A DNA stretch of 64,000 nt from DATJGR01 sp963787045 (GTDB lineage: Bacteria > Pseudomonadota > Gammaproteobacteria > Pseudomonadales > Azotimanducaceae), in assembly GCA_963787045.1 (NCBI GenBank), contig CAWBBR010000017.1, forward strand, positions 1-64,000. The letters are read 5' to 3'. The notes beneath the pieces were generated by a model. The model saw only the letters and a program-made list of their open reading frames with translations, ran no database searches and was not told the origin of the DNA. Shown here one piece after another: positions 1 through 11,084 of the stretch (position 1 is the stretch's first letter; every line of letters starts with the position of its first letter). Both the position numbers and the translations under genes were made by a program.

Positions 1-3000
1 TGTCTGACGCACTTCGTTCAGTTACGTGTCTTGCTAGAAGGCTTCCATACTTGAGATCGTCTGCTGGTTCTCTCGACCTGGGCGCGACGTCTTCGTCTTC
101 TACCTCTTCGTGCGAAACCGGAGAGCTGAGCCACTTCACAAGAACCGCCGTCACTTCATCACCAACGCGAGCCTTCCTAAGGGCGATCTTCTCAATCGCA
201 CGCGCAGATGACTCCTGAAATTCCGCAGATTGAAATCCACGCGAACTCAGATCGAGAAAAGACTCGAGAAATCTCGACTGTCGTTAACACGATCTTCGGC
301 CATCGCATCAAACGCGTAGCCCGCGGCGCGCTCCTGTCGAATGGTCTCGAAGAGCTCCATAATGCGGACTGCTCGATCAGGGTCACCTCGCGCAAATTCT
401 GCAAACGCTCGCGACAACTGAATGTTACCGCCTCGCATCCAATGGGTCGGATGATCCCGAATTCGTCGTGTCTGGTATCTCTTGGAAGATCCTTAGGATG
501 TCGCGATCCTTCGCTTTCGCCATGGCGGACGCTTCCATAGGCGATCCGATCCACCCACCCTCGACCTCGCCGATAGAGCGGTCGAACCTATCGCCGAGTG
601 CACGCTGTTCCGTCACTACCAGCTCACGGTTCTCAGGTGATAGTCGTTCAACACCCGCCGCCTGAAGAAGGTCTTTCCTTGTCGCGCGAACTTCGTCCGC
701 AAATGACTTGCGCTGTCTGGGCTTCTCGAGATCGGCGGGCGGCGTCGGCCGTACCCGGCGCACCGCCCTTTCAAATCGACGAATCTCCTCATCAGACCAA
801 TACGCAGCCGCAGCAACTACCAGCGCGACTGTGGTTTGACGATGTCCGTACAGGGTACCCAATTGGAAACGGCGTTGATCGCCGAGAATCCAATCAAGCG
901 CTCTGGAAGCTAAATGGTCCGCTGCCAACTCAAACCCTCTGGCGATTAGCTGCTGCACCGGAAGCATCTCTTCGCTTGAGTTTCTTCAGCCCACTTCGAG
1001 AACTCGATGGGTGCCGTCACCGCAAATTCCTCCACGGCACTCTGGAGGGCACTCATCAGCGGCCTGTCTCGCGACGCCGACGGTGCCTCCGAAGTCGTCA
1101 ACAGGATCTCGATCGCGTAATGCCCGCGGTAGGTGGGCATGTCGTTCACCTTCGCTGCCGGCGAGGATCTCGCGGAAGACCGCGACAAACCATGGCCACA
1201 GGTTTTGAAGGAATGGTGCGGGCGCTGCATGTGCTAGTGAGTACAACTCGCTCCATTCCATCGTGTCGAACAGACCTTCGAGTTGCTTTGTTGGACGATG
1301 ATCTAAGCGCCAGGAGAGCTTCGCTTCGTCGGTTCCATCCTTCGGAAACGGCGGCGGCGCCGGATTGCCCTTCGCTTCGGCAAGGAGAAAGTCGAGCTTA
1401 GCCCGGACGATACGCATCGCCACGTCCGGCCGCGATACAGCAATCGTCATCGCGGTATCGCATACGTACCAAATTGAGATTGGACTACGCCCTGGAACAT
1501 CCTACACAACTGCTTCAACCTCATCAGTCCATTGAGGGCATTCGCGAATCGCCGACCATGAGTAGCTGTCTCGCAAGAGCCGAGCGCTCGTTGATGAGCC
1601 GAATGACGCGTTTGCTCTCCGCATTCCAGTTCGACACAAGGATCCGCATCGCGTGACCCGCTTCCGCATGCGTACCGACATCGCGTCTCGAATGGCGGAC
1701 GACGCGAAGTAGACGAACCAACCTGGGCTGTTAGCAATCGCCTTTCGTCCGAACGGACGGGAAACAGTGCTCAATACCTCGGTCATGTACGCCTTCTCGA
1801 AATCGAGTGGCTGACGGACCTCACCGAGAAACTCGATCAGCAATAGCCGGAGATGGCGCCGGAGATCTGTCGTTTTCCAGATCGCGCGGAACTCTCTCTC
1901 GTAGGAGTTCACTTCGGCTTCTCGCGTGTAGGTCAGCGCTGCCCACACCTTTCCGCGTACGAACAATGAGCCTTGGCGTTCCCGTACATAGTTCGACAGC
2001 ATTCCCGCGCTTCGGACGAACGTCCTCGCAAGGACATACTCGAAAATTGTTTGGTGGCTGAACGCGACGCTAAGATTGTTTTCTGACCGAACGACAAGCC
2101 CGAGCGCTTCAAGGCGCTTCAGTGCCTGGGGGTCATCGTCGAAGCGTGAGGCGGCCAGCCAAAGAGTTTCCTCATCGGCCATTCGAGTGGCCAAATCCGA
2201 GGCGAGCCCAACAAGATTTGGACCGCCATCTGTTGCCGCGATCCTGTCGTGCCAGAGCTGTTCCAACATGGCTTGGTAGGTCGCGAACGGTTCGCTTCTA
2301 CCACCGCTTGCAAGAACCATGTACGTCTTTAGCGCTTGCGGGATTCGCACGACGTCTTGCGCCTTCTCGGGCCAGGTATCAGGGTCGATTCCCACATCGG
2401 CGAGTTGTTGCTTCACGTCATGCCATGGTGGAAGTGCCAACGTCACGCCCTCGGCGTCCACCATTCGTAGTCGTACATCGTGATTGAACTCAAAGGAACG
2501 CGCAGAAAGTAGGACATGAACGTTGCAGACGCCGCCTATTCGACGGAACAGATTTAGGAGGACGTTCAATCGTCCGCTTCGAAGATCGAGCTGACTCGCC
2601 AGCGCATCCAGTTGATCAATGAAGACGAAGACTGGCTGTAGTCGTGCCAGACGGAGAATCATCTCACTTGGAGGAGCAAAGAGTTGCAGCTCCCTCTGTA
2701 AGTCGGACTCGCTTCGAACATCCGTTGAAAGGAAATCTGCCTTCAACGCGAAGACAGCTGCATGCCGATTCTTCAGGTCCGCGGCGATCTTCGACAGGAG
2801 CGCCGATTTGCCCGAGCCGGGCTCTCCCAAAAGTACGGTAGAACTCGTTTCAAGCTGAAAGCGAGCCTCGATGGTGTATTGCTCCGGACGTTCAATCCAC
2901 TTTCCGTTGGGTAGCGTCTTTTCCCACGCGAGAAGATCGATCGAAGTGGCCGCCAGCGCTTCTTTGCATTTGTCCGCTTCCCGAGCCAGTTCCAATGTCG

Positions 3001-4163
3001 TCGCACCGAGCAGCACAAGCATCACTAGACTCGATGCCTTCACGCAACTGTCTCAGCTTCATGCCGGCGACGTCTCTTTCGCGGATAGCAACGACGAGGC
3101 GAACCGACCCAGGCTCCATGCGAACCAACGTCAACTTGTCGTCGCCGAGCGCTTCCCTTAGACGTGAGACGACGGAATCCACCTTTTCTTCGGACCACTC
3201 GTCTACCGTGCCTTCGAAGTTCAGAACGAACTCGACGCGACGCTCTTCCTGTGGTGGAACTGGTACTTCTACCTGCACCGTCTCGGTTTCAGCTATCAAT
3301 ACGGGCGGATCGCCAACGCCTGGAACTTTGCTACGAAACGAGAGGATGCTGAAAGCGAACGCGGCTGCGTGCGCCGCTGCGATCGGTTGATGCAACTTGT
3401 CAGGCTCATGATCCTTTCCAGCGCACATGTCCGAGATGCCACGAACCACGATCGCTGGCGTGTTCTGACGACGCGCAGCCGACATGACGCCCCAGCCCTC
3501 CATCTCGACCGCGCCACAATCGTTGAAGCGAGAACGAAGTTGCCTGTAGCGCTCTGATTGCTTTCCAGCAACCACCTCTTCCACCGATACAATTCCTTTG
3601 ATCACAGCCGAAGGAGGAAACGCGCACGGATAGTCCGCCACGTTTGGCAACGCCATCCCTACAGGTGCGCGAATCAAGGTCCTCCATTCATCTGAATAGA
3701 CGAGCCATTGAGAGGCCGCCAACAGTTCTAGCGCGGACGGCAATCCGTGCGGACGTGTGTGAGTTTCAACATCGTCAACCTTTCCGGAGTGCCCGTTATA
3801 AACGTAGTCGCCGACTACCACACTTCCGATAGGAAGATCGTCTTTCAACGATCCGGCAACACCGACGAAAATCTGGGCATGAAATCTTCCGAACTCGTTG
3901 TGCGCATCATTCGCCACCAACGCTGCGTCCGCGTTTCCCTGAGAAGTGATGGCATGAACAACGAGCCAGTCTCCCGCGGGATCGCGAAAGCGCCCACACT
4001 CATAAAGTCCACCGTTGGCACCGATCAGTGTATCGGTGCTATGAAGATGCGCTTTGACTGCACGGCTTTCATGCACAACAGTCGTAACGATGAGCACTCG
4101 GCGTGGATGGGCGAGAAACTCGGATCTAATGTCGGCCGGCGTGCGGTATGTCATGTTGGACAC
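1..4163 (-). CDS. PNP-family nucleosidase / STAND NTPase fusion, candidate antiphage defence protein (partial, frameshifted)
   Basis: Residues about 18-275 form a nucleoside phosphorylase/MTAN fold: a glycine-rich GVAGSLKDDLPIGSVVVGD block, then AVEMEGWGVMSAA near 218 and RGISDM near 241, the usual substrate-binding and catalytic-Asp regions. Residues about 310-395 are a small alpha/beta domain with a PGSVRLVV strand, like effector-associated (TRADD-N-like) domains; that assignment is tentative. A P-loop NTPase follows with Walker A GEPGSGKS (bases about 2804-2827) and Walker B VFVFIDQLDAL (about 2600-2632), then a winged-helix-like part and a long helical C-terminus that stays open past base 1. 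The reading frame changes near 3040, 1710, 1545, 1450, 1150, 970, 435 and 250, so either the read has indels or the gene is decaying. PNP domains fused to STAND/NACHT ATPases are known conflict-system architectures: the ATPase senses and the nucleosidase acts on nucleotides. The target is unknown. Confidence 0.72.
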
Positions 4164-4279
4164 AGCCCCTGGCGTCAGCCCCGCTTATCGGTCGCCGTTA
4201 TCCCGTCGACGTACATCACTCAATCCAAACTTGAGGTGTGTGTATCGGCACGGGGAGGCAATTGAGCACAGCGTACTGA

Positions 4280-5740
4280 TTAGGTTCTCCACCTCAAATC
4301 CAAATCCCGAGCCGCCTTCACATCATCCAACCTTCTAACCGGCATCGTATGCGGCGCCCCCTTCACCAACTCCGGGTCTTCCTCCGCTTCCTTCAATATC
4401 GCCACGAGCGCCTCAACAAACCCGTCCAGCTCTTCCTTCGCCTCCGTCTCCGTCGGCTCGATCAGAAAACACTCCGGCACCAGCAGCGGAAAATACGTCG
4501 TCGGTGAGTGATAGCCGTAGTCGAGCAACCGCTTCGCGATATCCATCGCCGTCACGCCGATCGTCTTCGCCTGCTTGCTGAACGTCACAATGAACTCGTG
4601 TCCCGCGCGTCGCTTCGGATACGCGAGCTGGAAACCTTCCTTCGCCAACCGCGCGGCCATGTAGTTCGCGTTCAACGTCGCGTACTCGCCAACGCGATGC
4701 ATGCCCTCGCGCCCGAGCATCAACGCATACGACAGCGCACGAACCAGAATCCCCGCATTACCCATGAACGTGGACAACCGCCCGATCGTCTGCGGCCGAT
4801 CCGCTTCCGTCAGCCACCGATATCGCTCGCCTTCCTTTCCAACCATCGGAATCGGTAAGAACGGCACCAGCCTTTCACCCACGCCCACCGGACCCGCGCC
4901 CGGTCCACCGCCGCCGTGCGGCGTAGCGAACGTCTTGTGCAGATTCATATGCACCACGTCGAAGCCCATGTCGCCGGGTTTCACCTTGCCGAGGATCGCG
5001 TTGAGGTTGGCGCCGTCGTAATACAGCAGGCCGCCGGCGGCGTGCACGATCTTCGCGATCTCGACGATCTGCCGGTCGAACACGCCGCAGGTGGACGGGT
5101 TCGTCATCATCAGGCCGGCGGTGTGCGGACCGACCGCGGCGCGCAGCGCTTCCACGTCCACGTCGCCGTCGGCTTTCACCGGCACTTCGCGCACGGCGTA
5201 GCCGCACATCGTGGCGGTGGCCGGGTTGGTGCCGTGCGCGGCGTTCGGCACGAGGATCTCGGTGCGCGCGTCGTCGTTACGGCTTTCGTGATACGCGCGG
5301 ATCATCGCGACGCCGGCGAATTCGCCCTGGGCGCCGGCCATCGGCGTGAGCGATACGGCGCGCATGCCGGTGACGTCTTTCAGAATTTCCTGCAGCTCGT
5401 AGAGGCAGCTCATGAAGCCCTGACTGTGCGACTCGGGCGCGAGCGGATGGCGGCCGAGGAAGCCCGGCAGGTTCGCCGCTTTGTGCGTGCCGCGCGGGTT
5501 GTACTTCATCGTGCACGAGCCGAGCGGATAGAACTGCGTCTCGATGGAGAAGTTGCGACGCGACAGATTGGTGTAGTGGCGCACCGCTTGCAGTTCGGAG
5601 ACTTCCGGCATCGCCGGCGGCTTCGATCGGAGGAACGACGACGGAATACCGGACAGTGAGCCCTCACCCGGAAGCTGCGCAGGTGCGGATCGGCCGGCCT
5701 GGCCGATGTCGAAAATCGTCTGCTGGTCTTTCTGCTTCAT
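4280..5740 (-). CDS. gcvPB: Glycine dehydrogenase (decarboxylating), subunit 2 of P-protein
   Basis: This 486-residue protein is the C-terminal half of the split P-protein of the glycine cleavage system. It decarboxylates glycine with pyridoxal phosphate and passes the aminomethyl group to lipoylated GcvH. The PLP lysine is seen in MNLHKTFATPHGGGGPGAG near residue 266. SCTMKYNPRG and NAAHGTNPATA are family signatures. The ATG at 5740 overlaps the gcvPA stop (ATGA), indicating translational coupling, and the reading frame is intact. Length matches stand-alone GcvPB proteins (about 480-500). It is the last gene of the gcv cluster; about 115 bases separate it from the defence-type gene downstream. 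Confidence 0.96.
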   Translation of the reverse strand: MKQKDQQTIFDIGQAGRSAPAQLPGEGSLSGIPSSFLRSKPPAMPEVSELQAVRHYTNLSRRNFSIETQFYPLGSCTMKYNPRGTHKAANLPGFLGRHPLAPESHSQGFMSCLYELQEILKDVTGMRAVSLTPMAGAQGEFAGVAMIRAYHESRNDDARTEILVPNAAHGTNPATATMCGYAVREVPVKADGDVDVEALRAAVGPHTAGLMMTNPSTCGVFDRQIVEIAKIVHAAGGLLYYDGANLNAILGKVKPGDMGFDVVHMNLHKTFATPHGGGGPGAGPVGVGERLVPFLPIPMVGKEGERYRWLTEADRPQTIGRLSTFMGNAGILVRALSYALMLGREGMHRVGEYATLNANYMAARLAKEGFQLAYPKRRAGHEFIVTFSKQAKTIGVTAMDIAKRLLDYGYHSPTTYFPLLVPECFLIEPTETEAKEELDGFVEALVAILKEAEEDPELVKGAPHTMPVRRLDDVKAARDLDLRWRT

Positions 5741-7099
5741 CGCGCACCCCCGAGCACAGCCGTCAGTGCTTTGGCTGCGCGCTCGATCGCTGGCGCGCCG
5801 TACTTCTCGGTGGCGCAGACGAGCAGATGGTTCCTGAGCGCCGGGTATTCGGCGCCGAGCGGATGGCCGATCAGGATGCGTTCGTTGGCGAGACGTTCGA
5901 CGACGGGCGCCGCCTCCACCCGCAGCTTCACGACGCGTTCGTGGAAGAACGGTCCGTCGAACGCGAGCGACACGCCCGGAATTTTCGTCAGCGCGTCGGT
6001 GAGCGCTTTCGTGTTCGCGTGCAGATTTGCTCGCGACCTGCTGCAGGCCGTCGGCGCCGAGAATCGCCATATAGATGGTGCCGGCGGTGACGAGCAGACC
6101 CTGGTTGGTGCAGATGTTCGACGTCGCTTTCGCGCGGCGGATGTGTTGCTCGCGGGCCTGCAGCGTGAGCGCGAAACCGGTCTTGCCTTCGAGGTCGACG
6201 GTGCGGCCGATGATGCGGCCCGGCATCTGGCGCACCCAATCCATCTTGCAGCACATGAAGCCGAACGACGGTCCGCCCGACGCCATCGGAATGCCGAACG
6301 GCTGACCGTCGCCGCACCACGATGTCGGCGCCGTTCTTACCCCATTCCGCCGGCGGCTTCAGCACCGCGAGCGACAACGGGTTCACCGATGCGATCAGCG
6401 CGACGCCGTTCTCGGCGGCCCAGTCGGCCAGCGCGTCGACGTCTTCGAGGCGGCCGAAGTAGTTCGGATGCTGCACGACGAGCGCGACGGGAATGTCGGG
6501 AGGCTCTTCAATGCTGCGATGTCGATGACGCCGTCTTTCGTCATCGGCACGGTTGTCAGCTCGATCTGCTGGTTGCGCACGATTGCGTGGGTGGCGTCGC
6601 GGAAGCGTGGGTTCACCGTCTCGGGCATCGCCACGTGGCGCGACTTGTTCTTCTTGTTGGCGCGCACCGCCATCAGCACCGCTTCGGCCAGGCCGGAGCC
6701 GCCGTCGTAGACCGACGCGTTCGACACGTCCATGCCGGTGAGCGCGGTCATCATGCTCTGGTATTCGTAGATCAGCTGCAGCGTGCCCTGGCTCGCTTCG
6801 GCCTGATACGGCGTGTACGCGGTGAGGAATTCGCCGCGTTGCGCGATGTCCCAGACGGCGGCCGGAATGTGGTGGTCGTAGCTGCCGGCGCCGACGAAAC
6901 AGAGGTCGATGCGGTCGCGTTCGGCGCGTTCGCCGAGCAGCGCGAGCATGTCCATCTCGCAGCGGCCTTGCGGCACGTTTTTCAGCGTGCCGGCGCGCAG
7001 CGCTTCGGGAATTTCGTCGAACAGGTCTTCGATGGCGCGGACGCCGATGGTTTTTAGCATCGTGTCTACGTCGTGCGGCGTATGCGGAATGAATGGCAT
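5737..7099 (-). CDS. gcvPA: Glycine dehydrogenase (decarboxylating), subunit 1 of P-protein, with frameshifts
   Basis: N-terminal half of the split P-protein, which pairs with GcvPB. It starts MPFIPHTPHDVDTML and contains the family blocks YTPYQAEASQGTLQ and NASVYDGGSGLAEA. The frame moves near 6500, 6325 and 6030, but the three pieces join into a standard protein of about 450 residues: ALVVQHPNYFGRLEDVD, then ASGGPSFGFMCC, then SLAFDGPFFHERVVKLR. Near 6325 one extra base restores ADIVVGDGQPFGIPMASGG, and near 6030 one extra A in an A run explains the shift. Since the partner gene is intact and the enzyme is central metabolism, sequencing indels are more likely than a true pseudogene. Confidence 0.9.
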
Positions 7100-7216
7100 T
7101 GAGGGCTCGATGTGGGTCTGACGGGCGCGCCCGGGACCACGCGCAAAGCGCGTACTCTACCTTAGGGTCGGCGGAAAATCGTAAGCGCTGTTGGGGCGTA
7201 ATGACGCGGTTCCGCA

Positions 7217-8023
7217 TCACGACCTTGCGGGTCGCGTGCTCTGTGTCGGTAGCGGCCAGCCGGCGTCTTTGGCGCACGCGCGTGATCGCTTCGTTGGTGT
7301 CGAAGTACACCTGCCAGTAATGATCAGTGTGCGTGTACGGCCGCACCGAGATCACAGGGCCGACCAGATTCATGTCGAGCAGATTCACCTCGGGCGCCGG
7401 GGAGGTCGAAACGTTCGGAATCTCCGCGACGGCTGCTCTCGAGACCGCGATCACGTCGTTCACGTCCGCGCCGCCGGCGAGTTGCGCGAGCCGGTCGACG
7501 CGGCGGACCGGCAACGCGGAGAAGTTCTGGATCGTCTCGCCGAACACCTTGCCGTTGCCGACCGTCGTGAGCACGTTGTCCGGCGTGATCAGGGTGGTCC
7601 CGAACAGGCCGAGTTCGTGAACGGTGCCGGTGACGCCGGCGATCGAGACGAAGTCGCCCACCTTGAACGGCCGCAGCACCAGCATGAACGCACCGGCCGC
7701 GAAGTTGCCGAGCATGCCGCTCCACGCCGCGCCGATCGCGAGCCCCGCGCCGGCGATCAGCGCCGCGAACGAGGTCGTCTGGATACCGAAGTAACCGAGG
7801 ATGCCGACGACAAGCGCGACGGTGAGGGTCACGGCGACGATCGATCCGAGGTATTTCGTCAGCGTCGGGTCGACCGCACTGCGGTTCATTGCGGCCCGGA
7901 CCACTAGCACCACGCGATTGATGATCCAGCGGCCGACCACCCAGAACAGAATGGCGGCGATGACCTTGATGAGGATGTCGAGCGCGGTGGTGCTTGAAAC
8001 ACCCGGATCGGTTCGGTGTCCAT
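7217..8023 (-). CDS. Small-conductance mechanosensitive channel (MscS family), with frameshifts
   Basis: About 268 residues, the size of minimal MscS channels. The N-terminus has hydrophobic helices (LIKVIAAILFWVVGRWI, then VTLTVALVVGILGYFGI). The pore helix GLAIGAAWSGMLGNFAAG is rich in Gly and Ala, as in MscS TM3, and is followed by the beta domain RPFKVGDFVSIAGVTGTV. The probable ATG at 8023 has a GGGGA upstream but needs a one-base correction near 7995. A second shift near 7265 is needed to reach a normal C-terminus (DAGWPLPTQ) and the stop at 7217. The product should sit in the inner membrane and open on hypo-osmotic shock. It lies between gcvH and gcvPA, an unusual place. Confidence 0.88.
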
Positions 8024-8056
8024 GCGGGTCCCCTACCCGGAACCACTCGACGCGCG

Positions 8057-8452
8057 TCAGTGCTCGTCGGCTTCGCACAGCTCCGCGTAGGCTTCGGCGT
8101 CGAGCAACTGATCGAGGTCCGCCACGTCGGTGGGCTGGATACGGAAGAACCAACCGTCGCCGTACGGGTCCTGGTTGACGGTCTCCGGTGCGTCTTCGAG
8201 CACGTCGTTGATCGCGATGATGGTGCCGCCGATCGGCGCGTAGATGTCGGACGCGGCTTTCACGGACTCGACCACGCCGGCCTCTTCGCCGCCTTCGACC
8301 ACCACGTCGAGTTCGGGCAACTCGACGTACACCACGTCACCGAGCGCGCCCTGCGCGTGATCGCTGATACCGACCGTTACCGTGCCGTCTTCCTCGAGCC
8401 GCGCCCATTCGTGCGATTTCGCATAGCGCAGCTCGGTCGGAAACTCGCTCAT
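8057..8452 (-). CDS. gcvH: Glycine cleavage system H protein
   Basis: 131-residue lipoyl carrier protein that shuttles the aminomethyl group between the P, T and L proteins. The lipoylated lysine is in GVVESVKAASDIYAPIGG near residue 66, in the hairpin turn typical of biotinyl/lipoyl domains. The start is supported by AAGGGAG seven bases upstream of the ATG. The frame is intact and the length is normal (about 125-131). It lies 22 bases after gcvT and is probably co-transcribed with it. Confidence 0.97.
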   Translation of the reverse strand: MSEFPTELRYAKSHEWARLEEDGTVTVGISDHAQGALGDVVYVELPELDVVVEGGEEAGVVESVKAASDIYAPIGGTIIAINDVLEDAPETVNQDPYGDGWFFRIQPTDVADLDQLLDAEAYAELCEADEH

Positions 8453-8474
8453 CAAAAACTCCCTTTCGTCCGTT

Positions 8475-9553
8475 TTATTCGAAGACTTTCTTGCCGTTGC
8501 GAACGAACGGCGGGCGCACGATCCGACAGGGTAAGAGTTTGCCGCGGATGTCCACTTGTGCAGTCCCTTTGGCGGCCCGAGGCAGGCGCGCCAGCGCAAT
8601 ACTGTAACCCAACGTCGGCGAGAAAATACCGCTGGTGACCTCGCCTTCACCGGCGTCCGTGACGATGCGTTGACCGTGCCGGATGACGCCTTTCGCATCG
8701 AGCACCAGGCCGGTGAGTTTGCGCGGCAACACCAGCGGCTTTGCGCGCTTCCACCGCGGCGCGACCGACGAAGTTCCGATCGGCCGGTTCCAACGCTACG
8801 GTCCACGCGAGGTTCGATTCGAGCGGGTCGTTCGTCTCGTCCATGTCCTGGCCGTAGAGGTTGAGGCCCGCTTCGAGCCGCAACGTGTCGCGCGACGCGA
8901 GCCCGCATGGCGCAACGCGCGCCTCGGCCAGTTGCTTCCACAGCGCGATGCCCTCGGCCGCCGGCAGCATCACTTCGACGCCTTCTTCGCCGGTGTAACC
9001 GGTGCGCGCCACCATCCACTCGCCGCGCTCCAGTTCTTTGGACGGCTTCATGTCGGCAGCGCCGCGTGACGCCGCTCACCTGTTCAAATCGCCCGATCGC
9101 TTCGGGACCCTGTACCGCGATCATCGCGAGATCGCCGCGATGCTTGATGTTCACGTCGAAGCCGTCGCGTGTTGCGTGAACCAGGCCAGCACCTTCGCGC
9201 GGGTCGCCGCGTTCACGACGGCTCGCCAGCCGTGTGCGCGCCGATACACGATCAGGTCGTCGACCACGCCGCCTTTGTCGTTCAACAGCACCCCGTACTG
9301 GGCGTGGCCGGTGTCGGTGAGCTTCGCAGGATCGTTCGCGGTGAGATGGCGCAGATAGTTGAAGGCGCCAGGCACCGTCGAGGTCGATGATGGTCATGTG
9401 CGACACGTCGAACATGCCGGCCGCGCTGCGCACGGCTTTGTGTTCTTCGATCTGCGAGCCGTAATGCAGCGGCATTTCCCAACCGCCGAAGTCGACCATC
9501 CGCGCACCGGACAGCGACATGAGTATCGAGAGAGGCGTGCATACCAGCGCCAT
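8475..9553 (-). CDS. gcvT: Aminomethyltransferase (glycine cleavage T protein), with frameshifts
   Basis: Transfers the methylene group from aminomethyl-GcvH to tetrahydrofolate, releasing ammonia. Read in order, the frames give MVDFGGWEMPLHYGSQIEEH at the N-terminus, MFDVSHMT, a central FNYLRHLTANDP, ARTGYTGEEGVEVMLP, and the C-terminal barrel ending VRPPFVRNGKKVFE. All are standard GcvT blocks, and the total of about 359 residues is normal. Frame changes are needed near 9370, 9165, 9055 and 8735. With gcvH directly downstream in order and intact, sequencing errors are the simplest explanation. No glycine riboswitch was recognised in the leader. Confidence 0.9.
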
Positions 9554-9627
9554 CGAGCGATGTCCGAAGATGACGGGAGACGGATTCTAACGGCGCAACT
9601 GCGACGCAAGCCATCGGCTCGTTCGCT

Positions 9628-11058
9628 CTAACCGCGTCTCGCGGTGATCGTCAGCGGACCAGATCCAGCAGCGCCTCGCGCGACGGCCCGGCACGACCGC
9701 CGGCCGAAGGTCACCGCGCGATCGATGGCCGCCGCCACCTCGGGCCGATGCAGAATGTCCTGATCGGCGACACCGTGCCGATGTACTCCATCGCCGCTCG
9801 AGGTACCGCTGCCGCCGTCGCCGAGCATGGCGCCGAGGCGCCGGTCCACACGACGCGACATCGGGTCACTGCTCGGCTCCGGCACGCGCCCGGCGCGATG
9901 CGTCGTATCTGCGCGAGCACGTCTGGTCCGCCGCCAACTGCGCGCGGTACCACGGCGTGATCTCGGCTTCGGTCACCGCGTCGAAGTTGCGTTGCGAAGC
10001 TCGACCAATCGTCCCCTCGCTGTTGCCGCAGCGCATCGCGCAACCGGACGGCATGCATCATGCCCACGGTGATGCCGCGACCGGCCGACGGATTCGTGCA
10101 CGCCCACGCGTCGGCGATGGCGACGAAGCCGGTGACGATCGGTGCGCCGTCGACGACGAAGCGCCGATAGCGATCGAGCACGCCGCTCATCGACAGCACG
10201 TCGCCGATCGGTTCGCCATCGAGCCAGTGCGCGTGCAACGGACAGGCGCGAATCACGTTCGTCCACGCATCGGCGTCCTTCAATCGTTTGAGCGCCGTGT
10301 CGCTCGTGATCGCCTGGATCGTGACGGACCACGTGGCGTGATCGCCGGGCAAGGTGAGCACCGCGATCGTACCGATCGGCATCAGCACCGGACCCATCCG
10401 TTCCGGTACGCGGCCGGTGAAATAGCGCGTGTGATACACGAACGCGCACTCGGACCGCTCCTCGTGCGGGGCACGCGCGCCGATCTCGGCGAGCCACGCG
10501 GGCGCGCGCGAGCCGCGCCCAGTCGCATCCACCACGAGATCGGCGTGCAGCGTTTCGCCATCGGTCGTGCGCACGCCGACTACGTGCGGCACGCGTCCGT
10601 CGACGCGCGGTCCTTCGATCAGCGACTCGACTCGAACGCCGCGTCGCAGGCGGATGCGCGGTTCGGCCGCGGCCACCTTCGCAAACACCCATTCGGCGGC
10701 CGGCCGTCGCGCGGTATACGTCCACAACTTCGCATCGACGGGACGCGGCGAACGGTCGGTGACCTGCGGCGGCAGCGGATCGAGCATGTCGAGGCGCGCC
10801 GCACCGGCGTTGATCAGATTCGGTCTGCAACTCGGGGAGCTCCGCTTCGAGCAGCAGCCGCAGACCCGGCATCAGATTGTGAGGTTGGCGGAACTGCGCA
10901 ACGCCCTTGCGCGACCAGTCGTCCCAGGCGTCTCGCGGAGAATCCGGCGGCAGATTGCCGTCGCGTTCGAGCACCGCGACGTCGTGACCGTCGCGCGCCA
11001 ACAGCGTTGCCGCGCCAAGCCCGCAGATACCGCCGCCGAGCACGATGACCTTTGCCAT
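9628..11058 (-). CDS. FAD-dependent oxidoreductase (class A monooxygenase/halogenase-like fold), with frameshifts
   Basis: The N-terminus has a clear dinucleotide-binding fold, VIVLGGGICGLGAATLLARD, followed by the acidic end of beta2 (VLERD). A second FAD motif, LVVDATGRGSRAPAWL, lies mid-protein, and FVAIADAWACTNPSAGRG near the C-terminus corresponds to the family GD motif. Reconstructed length is about 475 residues. Frames change near 10810 and 9990, and again in the last 300 bases. The substrate cannot be named: relatives act on polyprenyl, aromatic or tryptophan-like substrates. It lies between a Ubi-type hydroxylase and gcvT on the same strand, so it may be co-transcribed with both. Confidence 0.68.
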
Positions 11059-11084
11059 ACGATTCTCCCTATCGCGGCAGCGCT

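Noticed and set aside
9554..9640. Possible glycine riboswitch upstream of gcvT
   Set aside because: The leader is short and has no tandem glycine-aptamer core; only generic GC stems are visible.
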